From Glandiceps talaboti (lineage: Eukaryota; Hemichordata; Enteropneusta; Spengelidae), in assembly GCF_964340395.1 (NCBI RefSeq), contig NC_135549.1, forward strand, positions 34,908,832 through 34,972,831: a stretch of DNA of 64,000 nucleotides, given 5' to 3'. The position numbers and the translations under genes were made by a program. Of this stretch, positions 22,046-35,729 are shown one piece after another. The first letter of the stretch is position 1; each line of letters begins with the position of its first letter. The notes beneath the pieces were generated by a model. The model ran no database searches. It had not been told where the DNA came from and saw nothing but the letters and a program-made list of their open reading frames with translations.

Positions 22046-23405
22046 TTTTCTCTGCTACTGCCCGAACGTAGTCATACTCCTCTCCTTTATCACGATGTGT
22101 TCTGGAGTTCAGTCGTGACAACACGTCTGCAATGTTTGTCTTTCCTGGTCGGTACACAACCTTGAAATCATAAGCTTGTAGACGTAGTACCCATCTCTCA
22201 ATTCGTGCTGAGGGCTTAGATCTACTGGTATAGATACACTCTAATGGTTTGTGATCTGTTTCAAGTTCAAATTCTCTGCCAAATATGTATAAATTGAATC
22301 TTTCACACGCCCATACTAATGCTAACACTTCTTTCTCTGTCTGGCTATACCGCTGCTCTACCTCAGTAAGTCGTCATGATGCATAGGAAATTACACACCA
22401 TTCATCATTTTGTAACTGCATCAGCACTGCACCAAGTCCTACTGGTGATGCATCGGCTACTATTCTTGTCTCGCTGTCTACTCTGAAGTATGCTAATGTC
22501 TCTGTCTTAGTAATCAGTTTCTTCAGCTCCTCAAATGCTGTTTGTTGTTCTTCACCCCACTCGAATTTGACATCCTTCCGTACGAGTTTCTGTATTGGTT
22601 CGGCTACAGATGACAAATTTGGTACAAACTTAGCTACGAACTGTACCAGTCCCATAAATGATCTTGCCTCACTAGCTGTTTTAGGGGGCTCTGCATCTTG
22701 AATTGCTGCAACTTTCTCTTCACTTGGGTTAATACCCCTCTGTGTTACTTCATGTCCAAAGAAAGTCACGTTAGACAGACGAAATTTGCACTTTCTGGCA
22801 TTCAGTGTTAATCCAACTTCTTTCAGTCGGTTCAGTACAGCAATCAATCTTGTGTCATGTTCTTTGACATCCTTTCCGTGTACAAGCAGGTCATCCGCAA
22901 TATTAGCTACTCCTTTGCAGCCTCGCAGAATATCTCTGATTATTTTCTGGTACTTCTCTGGTGCTGAGGAAATGCCAAACATCAACCGTGTATACCTGTA
23001 TTAGCCTCTATGTGTAGCAAACGTTGTGATGTGTCTGCTTTCTTCACTCAACTTGATTTGGTGAAAACCCCACTTTAAGTCTAAACGACTAAAGACTGTA
23101 CTGCCATTTAAATCATGAAGCAGTTCTTCTATTGTCGGCATGGGCTGACGTTCTCTAACAATCGCTTCATTTGCGCGTCTCATGTCGACACAAATTTGTA
23201 CATCTCCGTCTGATTTTGGTACTACTACCAATGGAGATACCCATCCGGTCGGACCTTCCGGTATTTCCTCGATTATATTGCCTTCCAGTAGCTCATCAAG
23301 CTTTTCATCCACCTTTTGTCGCAATCCATATGGAATTCTCCTCACTGGCTGTGCCACTGGTTTTATAGCTGCATCTATATTTAGTTTCAGTGCATAGTCC
23401 TTCAA
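22023..23405 (-). pseudogene. Gypsy reverse transcriptase and RNase H
   Basis: The piece 23001-23405 begins with the RRIPYGLR and PLVVVPKSDG blocks, continues with CVDMRRAN and SRLDLKWGFHQI, and ends at a stop near 23001. The piece 22374-22985 covers the rest of the palm, with the catalytic box read as IADDLLVH (usually a Y/F-x-D-D type). It then has FFGHEVTQRGI, the connection (tether) region and the first RNase H Asp in VADASPVGLGAVL. The piece 22023-22328 completes RNase H (ALVWACERFNLYIFG, ETDHKPL) and ends with VYRPGKTNIADVLSR. Stops or frameshifts near 22990 and 22350 break the polyprotein. Confidence 0.92.
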
Positions 23406-23419
23406 CAGACCAACACCGT

Positions 23420-24719
23420 TTAATACATATCTTTGTATTCTTCCATTATTTCTCCCGTGAATTTACTGTCCACTGTGTTAACATGAATTGGACCAACACG
23501 TAGCAAATTCAGTATTTCAGCTGTTTCTCTGCATAATAAACTCTTGCCTTCACCCTCTATGACTACAAAATCTGCCTTGCACGTAGAATTATTTGGAGAC
23601 ACCACTACTGCTGTGAATGTTCCAAGTGTAGGTAGAGGTTTAGTACTTCCATATGCAAATAGTACTGTAGCAGTTTTCCGTGATGTACACTTGATACCTT
23701 GAGACTTCAACCACTGCCAAGTTTTCTGGTCAACTAAGTTACATGTTGCTCCGGAATCTATCAGTACATTTTGTAGTTTGACTCCTCCAACATTCAGTGT
23801 GACAGTTCCTGTATGTACAGTTGATTCATCACCCACTGAGAAACCATGGTAGTGTTGAGTTTCTCTGACTGTAGTTTCTTCTCCCTCATTAGTATTCCTA
23901 TCTCCTCTTACATAGTTGGTATTTGTACTGCCGTTTCTATTGTGTTTACCCTTTGATCGGTCAACAGTGCTTCTTTGTTTACTGTACGCTTGTTTTGGAC
24001 ACTTCACTTTAAAATGTCCTCTTTCTCCACACTGTCTACACTTCTGATCTCTAGCTGGACATCTCTGGTCTCTCGCAAAGTGACCTATACGTCCACAGTT
24101 ATAACAAGTTTTCTTATTTCCACCAACCTGTTTTCCGTTACTTCTACTGCCGTACCGGGAACGAATGTCTCCTTTAGTACTGTTATTAATGGCATTTACT
24201 TGATCAGGGCCTTTGGTCTCACTCATCATTTTCAAGTAACACTTATCAATCAGCTGATCTCTAATGTATTCATCCTCCCTTTCTCCGAAATCACAAGTAG
24301 TTGCGCGTTGTCTGAGTCTACACACAAATTTATCGACAGTTTCTTCACTGGATTGTACAATTTGTCAGAGATAAATGTCTCTCGAATGGTACGTTAGCTT
24401 TGGGTGTGAAATAATCGTTCAATACCTTCATACATGTAGTGTCCTTGTACTCTTTCTCCGTATCTTCGCCAACTAGTGTGAAGTAAATTTCTTGTACTTC
24501 GAGTCCCGCCGTATGTAATAGAAGTGCTCTCTTTTGTGCCTCCACTGTGATACCCTTTCCGATCAAACATAACTCGAATGCCCTTCTCCATTTCTTCCAT
24601 CTCTGAGAAGTTGAATGGGGATCGTCTTTGATGTCGAATGCTTGAAGACCAACAATATCTGCCGTCATCATTACTGCATTGCCGCTGGCTGCTCCGCCAT
24701 TTGCATTATCTCTCGACAT
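23420..24719 (-). pseudogene. Gypsy gag-protease
   Basis: ATG at 24719 begins a capsid-like region (24345-24719). A frameshift follows near 24330-24345. The second piece (23420-24325) contains two CCHC-type zinc knuckles near residues 74-110 (CYNCGRIGHFARD and CRQCGERGHFKVKC) and a retropepsin with the catalytic DSGAT motif near residue 190, within VLIDSGATCNLV. Nucleocapsid-type knuckles bind RNA in the intact family. The RT frame starts just after, at 23405. Confidence 0.9.
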
Positions 24720-24803
24720 CTCGTCTGCAGAAAGTGTAACTTTTACTCACTGAAAAAGTCGTCTTTAGGGTTTACAAGAACTTCAGCTTGAGTTCGATCG
24801 GTT

Positions 24804-24823
24804 CCTTGATATCCTCATCGCCA
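24804..24823 (-). promoter_or_regulatory. Putative primer binding site next to the 5' LTR
   Basis: On the minus strand TGGCGATGAGGATATCAAGG follows the LTR end. A TGGCG... start is common for gypsy primer sites. The matching tRNA cannot be assigned here. The last 11 bases of the 3' LTR (toward 20058) are not found at this edge, so the exact LTR boundary is uncertain. Confidence 0.6.
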
Positions 24824-25016
24824 TTATAAAACCTCGACACGTTCGGATGTGGGATTAAACTGGTTTATTATTCAGACTTCTAAGACGCACTACAATACAT
24901 GAAGTTCCTAAACGTATACCTTGTTGTCAAAACATATATTTGATTGCCCGCGTAATCAGGCGCAATGCATTGTTTTACAAAGGGTCAAAGGTCATATGTA
25001 TTCTGTATACACTACA
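24824..25016 (-). repeat. 5' LTR of the gypsy element
   Basis: Matches 20069-20261 with about three substitutions. Its outer edge CTACA is followed by the target duplication GTTAG. Confidence 0.92.
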
Positions 25017-26470
25017 GTTAGTATTATGGTATTATCAATACATAGAGTGTTAGTATGATGTGATGGTATTATCAATACACAGAGTGTTAGTTAGATGTGA
25101 TGGAACTATCAATACACAGATTGTTAGTATGATGTGATGGTACTATCAATACACACAGTGTTAGTATGATGTCATGGTACTATCAATACACACAGTGTTA
25201 GTTTGACATGTGATTGTATTATCAATACATAGAGTGTTAGTATGATCGATGTGATGGTACTATCAATACACACAGTGTTAGTATGATGTCATGGTACTAT
25301 CAATACACACAGTGTTAGTATGATGTGATGGTATTATCAATACATAGAGTGTTAGTATGATGTGGTGGTACTGTCAATACACAGAGTGTTAGTATGATGT
25401 GGTGGTACTATCAATACACAGTGTTAGTATGATGTGGTGGTACTGTCATGCAACACACAGAGTGTTAGTATGATGTGATGGTACTATCGATACACAGAGT
25501 GTTAGTTTGATGTGATGGAACTATCAATACACAGTGTATTAATATGATGTGATGGTATTATCAATACACACAGTGTTAGTATATGATGTGCTGGTACTAT
25601 CAATACACAGAGTGTTAGTATGATGTGGTGGTACTATCAATACACACAGTGTTAGTATGATGTGGTGGTACTGTCAACACACACAGTGTTAGTATGATGT
25701 CATGGTACTATCGATTGACAGAGTGTTAATATGATGTGATGGTACTATCAATACACAGAGTGTTAGTATGATGTGATGGTACTATCAATACACAGAGTGT
25801 TAGTATTATCATGGTACTATCAATACACAGAGTGTTAGTATGATGTGATGGTACTATCAATACACAGAGTGTTAGTATGATGTGATGGTACTATCAATAC
25901 ACAGAGTGTTAGTATGATGTGATGGTACTATCGATTGACAGAGTGTTAGTATGATGTGGTGGTACTATCAATACACAGAGTGTTAGTATGATGTGGTGGT
26001 ACTATCAATACACACAGTGTTAGTATGATGTGATGGTATTATCAATACACAGAGTGTTAGTATGATGTCATGGTACTATCAATACACAGAGTGTTAGTAT
26101 GATGTGATGGTACTATCAATACATACAGTGTTAGTATGATGTCATGGTACTATCAATACACAGAGTGTTAGTATGATGTGATGGTATTATCAATACACAC
26201 AGTGTTAGTATGATGTGATGGTATTATCAATACACAGAGTGTTAGTATGATGTGATGGTACTATCAATACACAGAGTGTTAGTATGATGTGATGGTACTA
26301 TCGATTGACAGAGTGTTAGTATTATGGTACTATCAATACACAGAGTGTTAGTATTATGGTACTAACAATACACAGAGTGTTAGTTTGATGTGATGGTACT
26401 AACAATACATAGAGTGTTAATATGATGTGATGGTACTATCAATACACAGAGTGTTAGTATTATGGTATTA
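25017..26470. repeat. 37-bp minisatellite, block 4
   Basis: About 39 units of the same family, on average more varied than block 2 (for example gtggtgg and gattgaca variants, 'acagattgtta'). Ends near 26470, followed by about 110 bp of ordinary sequence. Confidence 0.95.
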
Positions 26471-26593
26471 TCAGTTTGAAGAAGAGAAACAACCTGGAAC
26501 ATCATAGATTTTGAAGAGTATTGGTTGCATCAGACTTTTGCTTTCTGTACAACATATACATTTTTGTACATGTATTGACTTCATGGATGCCAT

Positions 26594-29500
26594 CAATCTC
26601 AACTCTACATGGACCTAGTCAATCAATCTCAACTCTAACATGGACCTAGTCAATCAATCTCAATTCTACATGGACCTAGTCAATCAATCTCAACTCTACA
26701 TGGACCTAGTTAATTAATCTCACTCTACATGGACCAAGTTAATCAATCTCAATTCTACAAGCACCTAGTCAATCAATCTCAAATCTACATGCACCTAGTT
26801 AATCAATCTCAATTCTATATGGACCTAGTTAATTAATCTCAATTCTATATGGACCTAGTCAATCAATCTCAATTCTACATGCACCTAGTTAATTAATCTC
26901 AATTCTATATGGACCTAGTTAATTAATCTCAATTCTAGATAGACCTAGTTAATTAATCTCAATTCTAGATGGACCTAGTCAATCAATCTCAATTCTAGAT
27001 AGACCTAGTCAATCAATCTCAATTCTAGATGGACCTAGTCAATCAATCTCAATTCTAGATAGACCTATTCAATCAATCTCAATTCTACATGGACCTAGTT
27101 AATCAATCTCAATTCTATATGGACCTAGTTAATTAATCTCAAATCTAGATGGACCTAGTCAATCAATCTCAATTCTACATGCACCTAGTTAATCAATCTC
27201 AATTCTAGATGGACCTAGTCAATCAATCTCAATTCTAAACGGACCTAGTTAATCAATCTCAATTCTACATGGACCTACTCAAACAATCTCAACTCTATAT
27301 GGACCTACTCAATCAATCTCAATTCTATATGGACATAGTCAAACAATCTCAACTCTATATGGACCTAGTCAATCAATCTCAATTCTACATGGACCTAGTC
27401 AAACAATCTCAATTCTACATGGACCTAGTTAATCAATCTCAACTCTAAATGGACCTAGTCAAACAATCTCAACTCTATATGGACCTAGTCAATCAATCTC
27501 AATTCTACATGGACCTAGTCAATCAATCTCAACTCTACATGGACCTACATGTAGTCAATCAATCTCAATTCTACATGGACCTAGTCAATCAATCTCACTC
27601 TACATGGACCTAGTCAAACAATCTCAACTCTACATTGACCTAGTCAATCAATCTCAACTCTACATGGACCTAGTCAATCAATCTCAATTCTACATGGACC
27701 TAGTCAAACAATCTCAATTCTACATGGACCTAGTTAATCAATCTCAACTCTAAATGGACCTAGTCAAACAATCTCAACTCTATATGGACCTAGTCAATCA
27801 ATCTCAATTCTACATGGACCTAGTCAATCAATCTCAACTCTACATGGACCTAGTCAATCAATCTCAATTCTACATGGACCTAGTCAATCAATCTCACTCT
27901 ACATGGACCTAGTCAAACAATCTCAACTCTACATGGACCTAGTCAATCAATCTCAACTCTACATGGACCTAGTCAATCAATCTCAATTCTACATGGACCT
28001 AGTTAAACAATCTCAACTCTACATGGACCTAGTCAATCAATCTCAATTCTACATGGACCTAGTTAATCAATCTCAACTCTAAATGGACCTAGTTAATCAA
28101 TCTCAACTGTACATGGACCTAGTCAATCAATCTCAATTCTACATGCACCTAGTCAAACAATCTCACTCTACATGGACCTAGTTAATCAATCTCAATTCTA
28201 CATGGACCTAGGTAATCAATCTCAATTCTACATGGACCTAGTCAAACAATCTCAACTCTACATGGACCTAGTCAATCAATCTCAATTCTACATGGACCTA
28301 GTCAATCAATCTCAACTCTACATGGACCTAGTCAATCAATCTCAACTCTACATGGACCTAGTTAATCAATCTCAATTCTACATGGACCAAGTTAATCAAT
28401 CTCAATTCTACATGGACCTAGTCAAACAATCTCAACTCTACATGGACCTAGTCAATCAATCTCAATTCTACATGGACCTAGTCAATCAATCTCAACTCTA
28501 CATGGACCTAGTTAATTAATCTCAACTCTACATGGACCTAGTCAATCAATCTCAATTCTACATGGACCTAGTTAATCAATCTCAATTCTAAATGGACCTA
28601 GTCAATCAATCTCAATTCTACATGGACCTAGTCAATCAATCTCAATTCTACATGGACCTAGTTAAACAATCTCAAATCTAGATGGACCTAGTCAATCAAT
28701 CTCAATTCTACATGCACCTAGTTAATCAATCTCAATTCTACATGGACCTAGTTAATCAATCTCAAATCTAGATGGACCTAGTCAATCAATCTCAATTCTA
28801 CATGTACCTAGTCAATCAATCTCAATTCTACATGCACCTAGTTAATCAATCTCAATTCTACATGGACCTAGTCAAACAATCTCAACTCTACATGGACCTA
28901 GTCAATCAATCTCAATTCTACATGGACCTAGTCAATCAATCTCAATTCTACATGGACCTAGTTAATCAATCTCAATTCTACATGGACCTAGTCAATCAAT
29001 CTCACCTCTACATGGACCTAGTCAATCAATCTCAACTCTACATGGACCTAGTCAATCAATCTCAACTCTACATGGACCTAGTCAATCAATCTCAATTCTA
29101 CATGGACCTAGTTAAACAATCTCAAATCGAGATGGACCTAGTCAATCAATCTCAATTCTACATGCACCTAGTCAATCATTCTACATGGACCTAGTTAAAC
29201 AATCTCAACTCTACAATGACCTAGTCAATCAATCTCAATTCTACATGGACGTAGTTAATCAATCTCAACTCTAAATGGACCTAGTTAATCAATCTCAACT
29301 CTACATGGACCTAGTCAATCAATCTCAATTCTACATGCACCTAGTCAAACAATCTCACTCTACATGGACCTAGTTAATCAATCTCAATGCTACATGGACC
29401 TACCGGTAGTTAATCAATCTCAATTCTACATGGACCTAGTCAAACAATCTCAACTCTACATGGACCTAGTCAATCAATCTCAATTCTACATGGACCTAGT

Positions 29501-32500
29501 CAATCAATCTCAACTCTACATGGACCTAGTTAATTAATCTCAACTCTACATGGACCTAGTTAATTAATCTCAACTGTACATGGACCTAGTTAATCAATCT
29601 CAATTCTACATGGACCTAGTCAATCAATCTCAATTCTACATGGACCTAGTCAAACAATCTCAACTCTACATGGACCTAGTCAATCAATCTCAATTCTACA
29701 TGGACCTAGTCAATCAATCTCAACTCTACATGGACCTAGTTAATTAATCTCAACTCTACATGTACATGGACCTAGTCAATCAATCTCAACTCTACATGGA
29801 CCTCGTTAATCAATCTCAATTCTACATGGACCTAGTCAATCAATCTCAATTCTACATGCACCTAGTTAATCAATCTCAATTCTACATGGACCTAGTTAAT
29901 CAATCTCAATTCTACATGGACCTAGTTAATCAATCTCAACTCTACATGGACCTAGTCAATCAATCTCAATTCTACATGCACCTAGTCAAACAATCTCACT
30001 CTACATGGACCTAGTTAATCAATCTCAATGCTACATGGACCTACCGGTAGTTAATCAATCTCAATTCTACATGGACCTAGTCAAACAATCTCAACTCTAC
30101 ATGGACCTAGTCAATCAATCTCAATTCTACATGGACCTAGTCAATCAATCTCAACTCTACATGGACCTAGTTAATTAATCTCAACTCTACATGGACCTAG
30201 TTAATCAATCTCAACTGTACATGGACCTAGTTAATCAATCTCAATTCTACATGGACCTAGTCAATCAATCTCAATTCTACATGGACCTAGTCAAACAATC
30301 TCAACTCTACATGAACCTAGTCAATCAATCTCAATTCTACATGGACCTAGTCAATCAATCTCAACTCTACATGGACCTAGTTAATTAATCTCAACTCTAC
30401 ATGTACATGGACCTAGTCAATCAATCTCAACTCTACATGGACCTAGTCAATCAATCTCAATTCTACATGGACCTCGTTAATCAATCTCAATTCTACATGG
30501 ACCTAGTCAATCAATCTCAATTCTACATGGACCTCGTTAATCAATCTCAATTCTACATGCACCTAGTTAATCAATCTCAATTCTACATGGACCTAGTTAA
30601 TCAATCTCAAATCTAGATGGACCTAGTCAAACAATCTCAATTCTACATGCACCTACTCAATCAATCTCAATTCTAAATGGACCTAGTTAATCAATCTCAA
30701 TTCTACATGGACCTAGTCAATCAATCTCAACTCTACATGGACCTAGTCAATCAATCTCAACTCTACATGGACCTACTCAATCAATCTCAATTCTAAATGG
30801 ACCTAGTTAATCAATCTCAATTCTACATGGACCTAGTCAAACAATCTCAACTCTACATGGACCTAGTCAATCAATCTCAACTCTACATGGACCTAGTCAA
30901 TCAATCTCAATTCTACATGGCCCAAGTCAATCAATCTCAATTCTACATGGACCTAGTTAATCAATCTCAACTCTACATGGACCTAGTTAATCAATCTCAA
31001 CTCTACATGGACCTAGTTAATCAATCTCAATTCTACATGGACCTAGTTAATAAATCTCAATTCTACATGGACCTAGTCAAACAATCTCAACTCTGCATGG
31101 ACCTAGTCAATCAATCTCAATTCTACATGGACCTAGTTAATCAATCTCAATTCTACATGGACCTAGTTAATCAATCTCAACTCTACATGGACCTAGTCAA
31201 TCAATCTCAATTCTACATGCACCTAGTCAATCAATCTCAACTCTACATGGACCTAGTTAATCAATCTCAACTCTACATGGACCTAGTTAAACAATCTCAA
31301 ATCTAGATGGACCTAGTCAATCAATCTCAATTCTACATGCACCTAGTCAAACAATCTCAACTCTACATGCACCTAGTTAATCAATCTCAATTCTACATGG
31401 ACTTAGTTAATCAATCTCAACTCTACATGGACCTAGTCAATCAATCTCAATTCTACATGGACCTAGTTAAACAATCTCAACTCTACATGCACCTAGTCAA
31501 TCAATCTCAATTCTACATGGACTTAGTTAATCAATCTCAACTCTACATGGACCTAGTCAATCAATCTCAATTCTACATGGACCTAGTTAATCAATCTCAA
31601 TTCTACATGCACCTAGTCAATCAATCTCAACTCTACATGGACCTAGTCAATCAATCTCAATTCTACATGGACCTAGTTAAACAATCTCAAATCTAGATGG
31701 ACCTAGTCAATCAATCTCAATTCTACATGCACCTAGTCAATCAATCTCAATTCTACATGGACTTAGTTAATCAATCTCAATTCTACATGGACCTAGTCAA
31801 TCAATCTCAACTCTACATGGACCTAGTCAATCAATCTCAATTCTACATGGCCCAAGTCAATCAATCTCAATTCTACATGGACCTAGTTAAACAATCTCAA
31901 CTCTACATGGACCTAGTTAATCAATCTCAACTCTACATGGACCTAGTCAATCAATCTCAATTCTACATGGACCTAGTCAATCAATCTCAACTCTACATGG
32001 ACCTAGTTAATCAATCTCAATTCTACATGGACCTAGTTAAACAATCTCAAATCTAGATGGACCTAGTCAATCAATCTCAATTCTACATGCACCTAGTCAA
32101 TCAATCTCAACTCTACATGGACCTAGTCAATCAATCTCAATTCTACATGGACCTAGTCAATCAATCTCAACTCTACATGGACCTAGTCAATCAATCTCAA
32201 TTCTACATGGACATAGTCAATCAATCTCAACTCTACATGGACCTAGTCAATCAATATCAACTCTACATGGACCTAGTTAATTAATCTCAACTCTACATGG
32301 ACCTAGTCAATCAATCTCAACTCTACATGGACCTAGTCAATCAATCTCAACTCTACATGGACCTAGTCAAACAATCTCAACTCTATATGGACCTAGTCAA
32401 TCAATCTCAATTCTACATGGACCTAGTCAATCAATCTCAATTCTACATGGACCTAGTTAATTAATCTCAACTCTACATGGACCTAGTTAATTAATCTCAA

Positions 32501-32828
32501 TTCTAAATGGACCTAGTCAATCAATCTCAATTCTAGATAGACCTAGTCAATCAATCTCAATTCTAGATAGACCTAGTCAATCAATCTCAATTCTACATGG
32601 ACCTAGTCAATCAATCTCAATTCTACATGGACCTAGTCAATCAATCTCAATTCTAGATAGACCTAGTCAATCAATCTCAATTCTACATGGACCTACATAT
32701 GTAGTCAATCAATCTCAGCTCTACATGGACCTAGTCAATCAATCTCAATTTTACATGGACCTTGTCAATCAATCTCAATTCTACATGGACCTAGTCAATC
32801 AATCTCAACTCTACATGGACCTAGTCAA
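26594..32828. repeat. 30-bp minisatellite, about 200 copies
   Basis: Unit 'ctacatggacctagtcaatc' plus 'aatctcaatt'. The period of 30 bp keeps one frame open with a 10-residue repeat (MDLVNQSQFY/LY), but that frame is broken repeatedly by TTAATTAA and TAGATAG variants, and no start, splice or domain evidence supports translation. Occasional insertions create ACATGT or ACCGGT palindromes (27547, 29402, 30043, 32696). Markers such as 'aaatctagatgg' recur at 31302, 31692 and 32052, which shows higher-order units of 12-13 monomers. Confidence 0.97.
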
Positions 32829-34860
32829 ATCTTCTATAATGTCTATCAGAATAATACAAGTAACCAGATTTTCATTCCAAGGTACATGTAAACTCATGAT
32901 ATATGCTGTGGTATATTGAATGCTAGAAAGTATTTATTAATTATTAGGTACAAACAACTTATATGATGAAAAATGATTCAAAAGTTATCTGACCTTGAAA
33001 GATTCCCAGTAACCAATAGGCTGTGATATCATCGGTTCACTAACTTGATGAGTTGTTGATGAAGCCAATGGACATGACTCAAAATCCACATGTCCAATTT
33101 GTTGAAGGTACTGATACAATGGGGAATTCTGTGAAAGAAAGCAACGACCATATAATTGTCTGGGGGTTTATATTCGGAACACAAAAAATGCCACAATGGC
33201 ATTGTAGCACAATTGTATTTGGCTATTGCTATGTCCATGGTCTTGTTGCTAGGCACATTTGCTTACCATTTTTGAATGTTCAATTTTCAGGACGCCAAGG
33301 TCGAAAAAGTGGCTTAAAACAAGAGTTACAAAAAAATGTTCCTTACATGGTTTGAAGTACAATTTTTGACATCATATTTGGTTAGAGCAATACCTGGGCC
33401 ATCAGAAAACTGATTTTACACCTCTTGATTCTCTTGCACAAACTCACAAGAGGCAGTTTCTATGGTAACAGTGCCATAATTTTGAAGGATGCTAAACATT
33501 AAACAAGCGACCTATCGGTCAGAATAGCTCCGGTGTTTTTGTTTATTTTTTATTTTGGTAACATGTAGAAGTGGTTCAGTTGTTCAGCTCTTCACTATGC
33601 AGTTTTGTTTTAGCGATGTATCCCACAATCGCAATTAATATAGTACAAGTACATAAATTTGTACATTTACTTACAGTTATAAATTGTATTTGTCCCATTT
33701 CTCACTCAAAGGCCAGAATATAATATTAGTACATGTTACAATTTACCGAGTGACAGCATTACAAGCATACGGTGTACACGTAACTTGACTAATGTTGTGC
33801 CTAGCATGATACCCGTTACACCATGCATGTGCACCATGCACCATCGCGGCACCGATTGTCCATAGAAAATACAGGTAAAGATTTACGACCCTGCTGCATA
33901 CTGTCTCATATTTACATTTAATAACACTACACAAACATTTATTCTCGGTTACGAATTTATTTTCTCTCGAAAGCCATACTTTATCACATCAAGTAATTCA
34001 CCGATTTTTGGGGATAAGTGCTTTGTATAGAACATACCTGCAGAAGATTTATGAACCTGCTGTCCAATGGTTGTCATACATGGTGACATGACATTTTTGA
34101 AGACTGCAACGACTACGTTCAAATCCTATCTCTGTTTACTACGTGCCTAATCACCCAGTATAGCATTTGATTCATATCCACATGTACTACAATTCTTTGT
34201 TCATGGATTTTGAAAAAAGTAGAGATAAGACAGCTTTAAAATGTGACAAAAAACCCAAAATTTGTGAATTTTCAGGAAAATTAGTCTAAAAATGACGATA
34301 ATGCACAAATACAAATGTGCAAATGTAGTTTGTTTTCATACCAGCTGATTGTCACGTAGTGGCATTTCCGATGACATCATAAGTTCATGAAGTAAAAGAA
34401 TCGAAAAAAACCACCTAAATTTGACCAAAAATGGCATTTTATTAATATTACTGTGGTATACGATACAAATGCCATAGGAAAAAAATCAAAAAGTACTAAA
34501 AATAGCAGAATTTCGATTTCCAGAAATAGCTACAGTAGTTGTGAATAAGGATGGTGAACTTACGACCTCTGCTAGGCTTCAAAGCATTGCATGTAGTGGT
34601 ATGGTATTATGGTATAGGGAAGATACGAGGATTTAAGATGGCGTCCTCTGAACTCACTTGTCGTGCAATACCACATCGGCAATTTTGCCACCAATATTGA
34701 TCGTACAAAATCAAAACTCCATAAATGAACCTCAAAGTACTTTCCCTTTCAAAATGTGGTAATTTCAGAATGAGTATTATCGTTTTTATTGACGACTGAC
34801 TCTGTCAAAAATTGTCCCCTACAGTGAAAGCATACACTTTCAGGCTATATGGGCATGACT
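32829..34860. other. Non-repetitive stretch without recognised gene
   Basis: Open frames are short (100 codons or fewer, for example 33053-33355) and show no family motifs. The block around 33190-33250 shares a phrase 'agcacaattgtatttggc' with no clear partner. Nothing supportable was seen. Confidence 0.5.
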
Positions 34861-34863
34861 TGA

Positions 34864-35140
34864 TTGAGAACATATACTGGAATGAACCATTCTGTAGAAG
34901 GGGTGCAGAATTTGGATTTGAATTCTGAAACCGTGTTTCGAACAAAGACTTGTCATTTGGGCACACAATGCGTAGAATTAAGACTACAGCACATATTACA
35001 TTGTTTGTTTGATGTCAATGGTGTCTTTTGGAAAGTGGCAGTTTACTTAAAGTCTCGTGGACTGATTTCCAATATGGTGTCAGTCACAATGCTCATTAAC
35101 ATATTAATTTTTTTTTTAAATTACAAAAAAAAAAAGTCAT
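34864..35140 (+). repeat. Dispersed repeat, family B copy
   Basis: Homologous to 700-930: 'atgcgtagaatt', 'cacatattacattg', 'tcaatggtgtctt', 'actgatttccaatatggtgt'. Lies directly before the TAGTCCCCGC element at 35152. Confidence 0.7.
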
Positions 35141-35599
35141 TGAAAATGACATAGTCCCCGCTATGATTGGGTTTTAAGGAACTGGCAGTTTATGTTGTCA
35201 TTTTCAAACCTGGTTAATGTTGTTTGGCCTAATATGGTTGTTTTTGATATCACTACTCTGTTCAAGCATGTCTGAGTTATGGCTTTGGACATGAAAACTG
35301 TGCCAACAAAATGGCTGCCAGGCAGCCATATCAGATTGTATCATGACAAAAATGGATATGCACATGTATGTCACAGAACACTGTGCTAATACCAACTTTG
35401 AATGAGATCTGTTCAAGCATGTCTGAGTTATGGCTTTGGATATGGAAAATTCGCAAACAAAATGGCTGCCAGGCAGCCATAATTGGATCGTATCACGACA
35501 ACAATGAATATGCACATGTATGTCATATAACACTGTCCTAATAGCAACTTTGAATGAGATCTGTTCACGCATGTCTGAGTTATGGCTTTGGACAGGGAA

Positions 35600-35725
35600 A
35601 ATTGGTCTGGTGGTTTTTGACTTTAAGTTGTTTACACACACACACATACATACAAACAAACAGACAGACAGACAGATATACACTTTCCCATGCCTATACA
35701 ATGTGGCACTACTGAACCTTATCAA
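35600..35725 (-). repeat. Inverted copy of the 'ttcagtagtgct' dispersed module
   Basis: Contains 'gactttaagttgtttacaca', CA and CAGA simple repeats and 'gcactactgaacctta', the reverse complement of the modules at 1965, 56041 and 61021. Confidence 0.8.
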
Positions 35726-35729
35726 TTCA

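Larger units (their letters stand above)
20058..25016 (-). mobile_element. Ty3/gypsy-type LTR retrotransposon, minus strand
   Basis: Two ~200-bp direct LTRs (20058-20261 and about 24824-25016) flank gag, protease, RT, RNase H and integrase remnants in that order on the minus strand. Flanks GTTAG (20053-20057 and 25017-25021) are a 5-bp duplication within the 37-bp minisatellite. LTR ends are TG...CA. I count three substitutions over about 190 bp between the LTRs, so the insertion is fairly young, yet the ORFs carry several frameshifts or stops. Gag-pol order with integrase last places it in Ty3/gypsy (Metaviridae). Confidence 0.95.

Noticed and set aside
28172-32284. Plus-strand MDLVNQSQFY repeat proteins
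   Set aside because: Products of the 30-bp minisatellite (10 codons per unit). Frames end wherever a unit carries a TTAATTAA or TAGATAG variant, and there are no gene signals.
26594-32828. CRISPR-like array of short repeats
   Set aside because: Units are directly adjacent without unique spacers, and the genome is eukaryotic.
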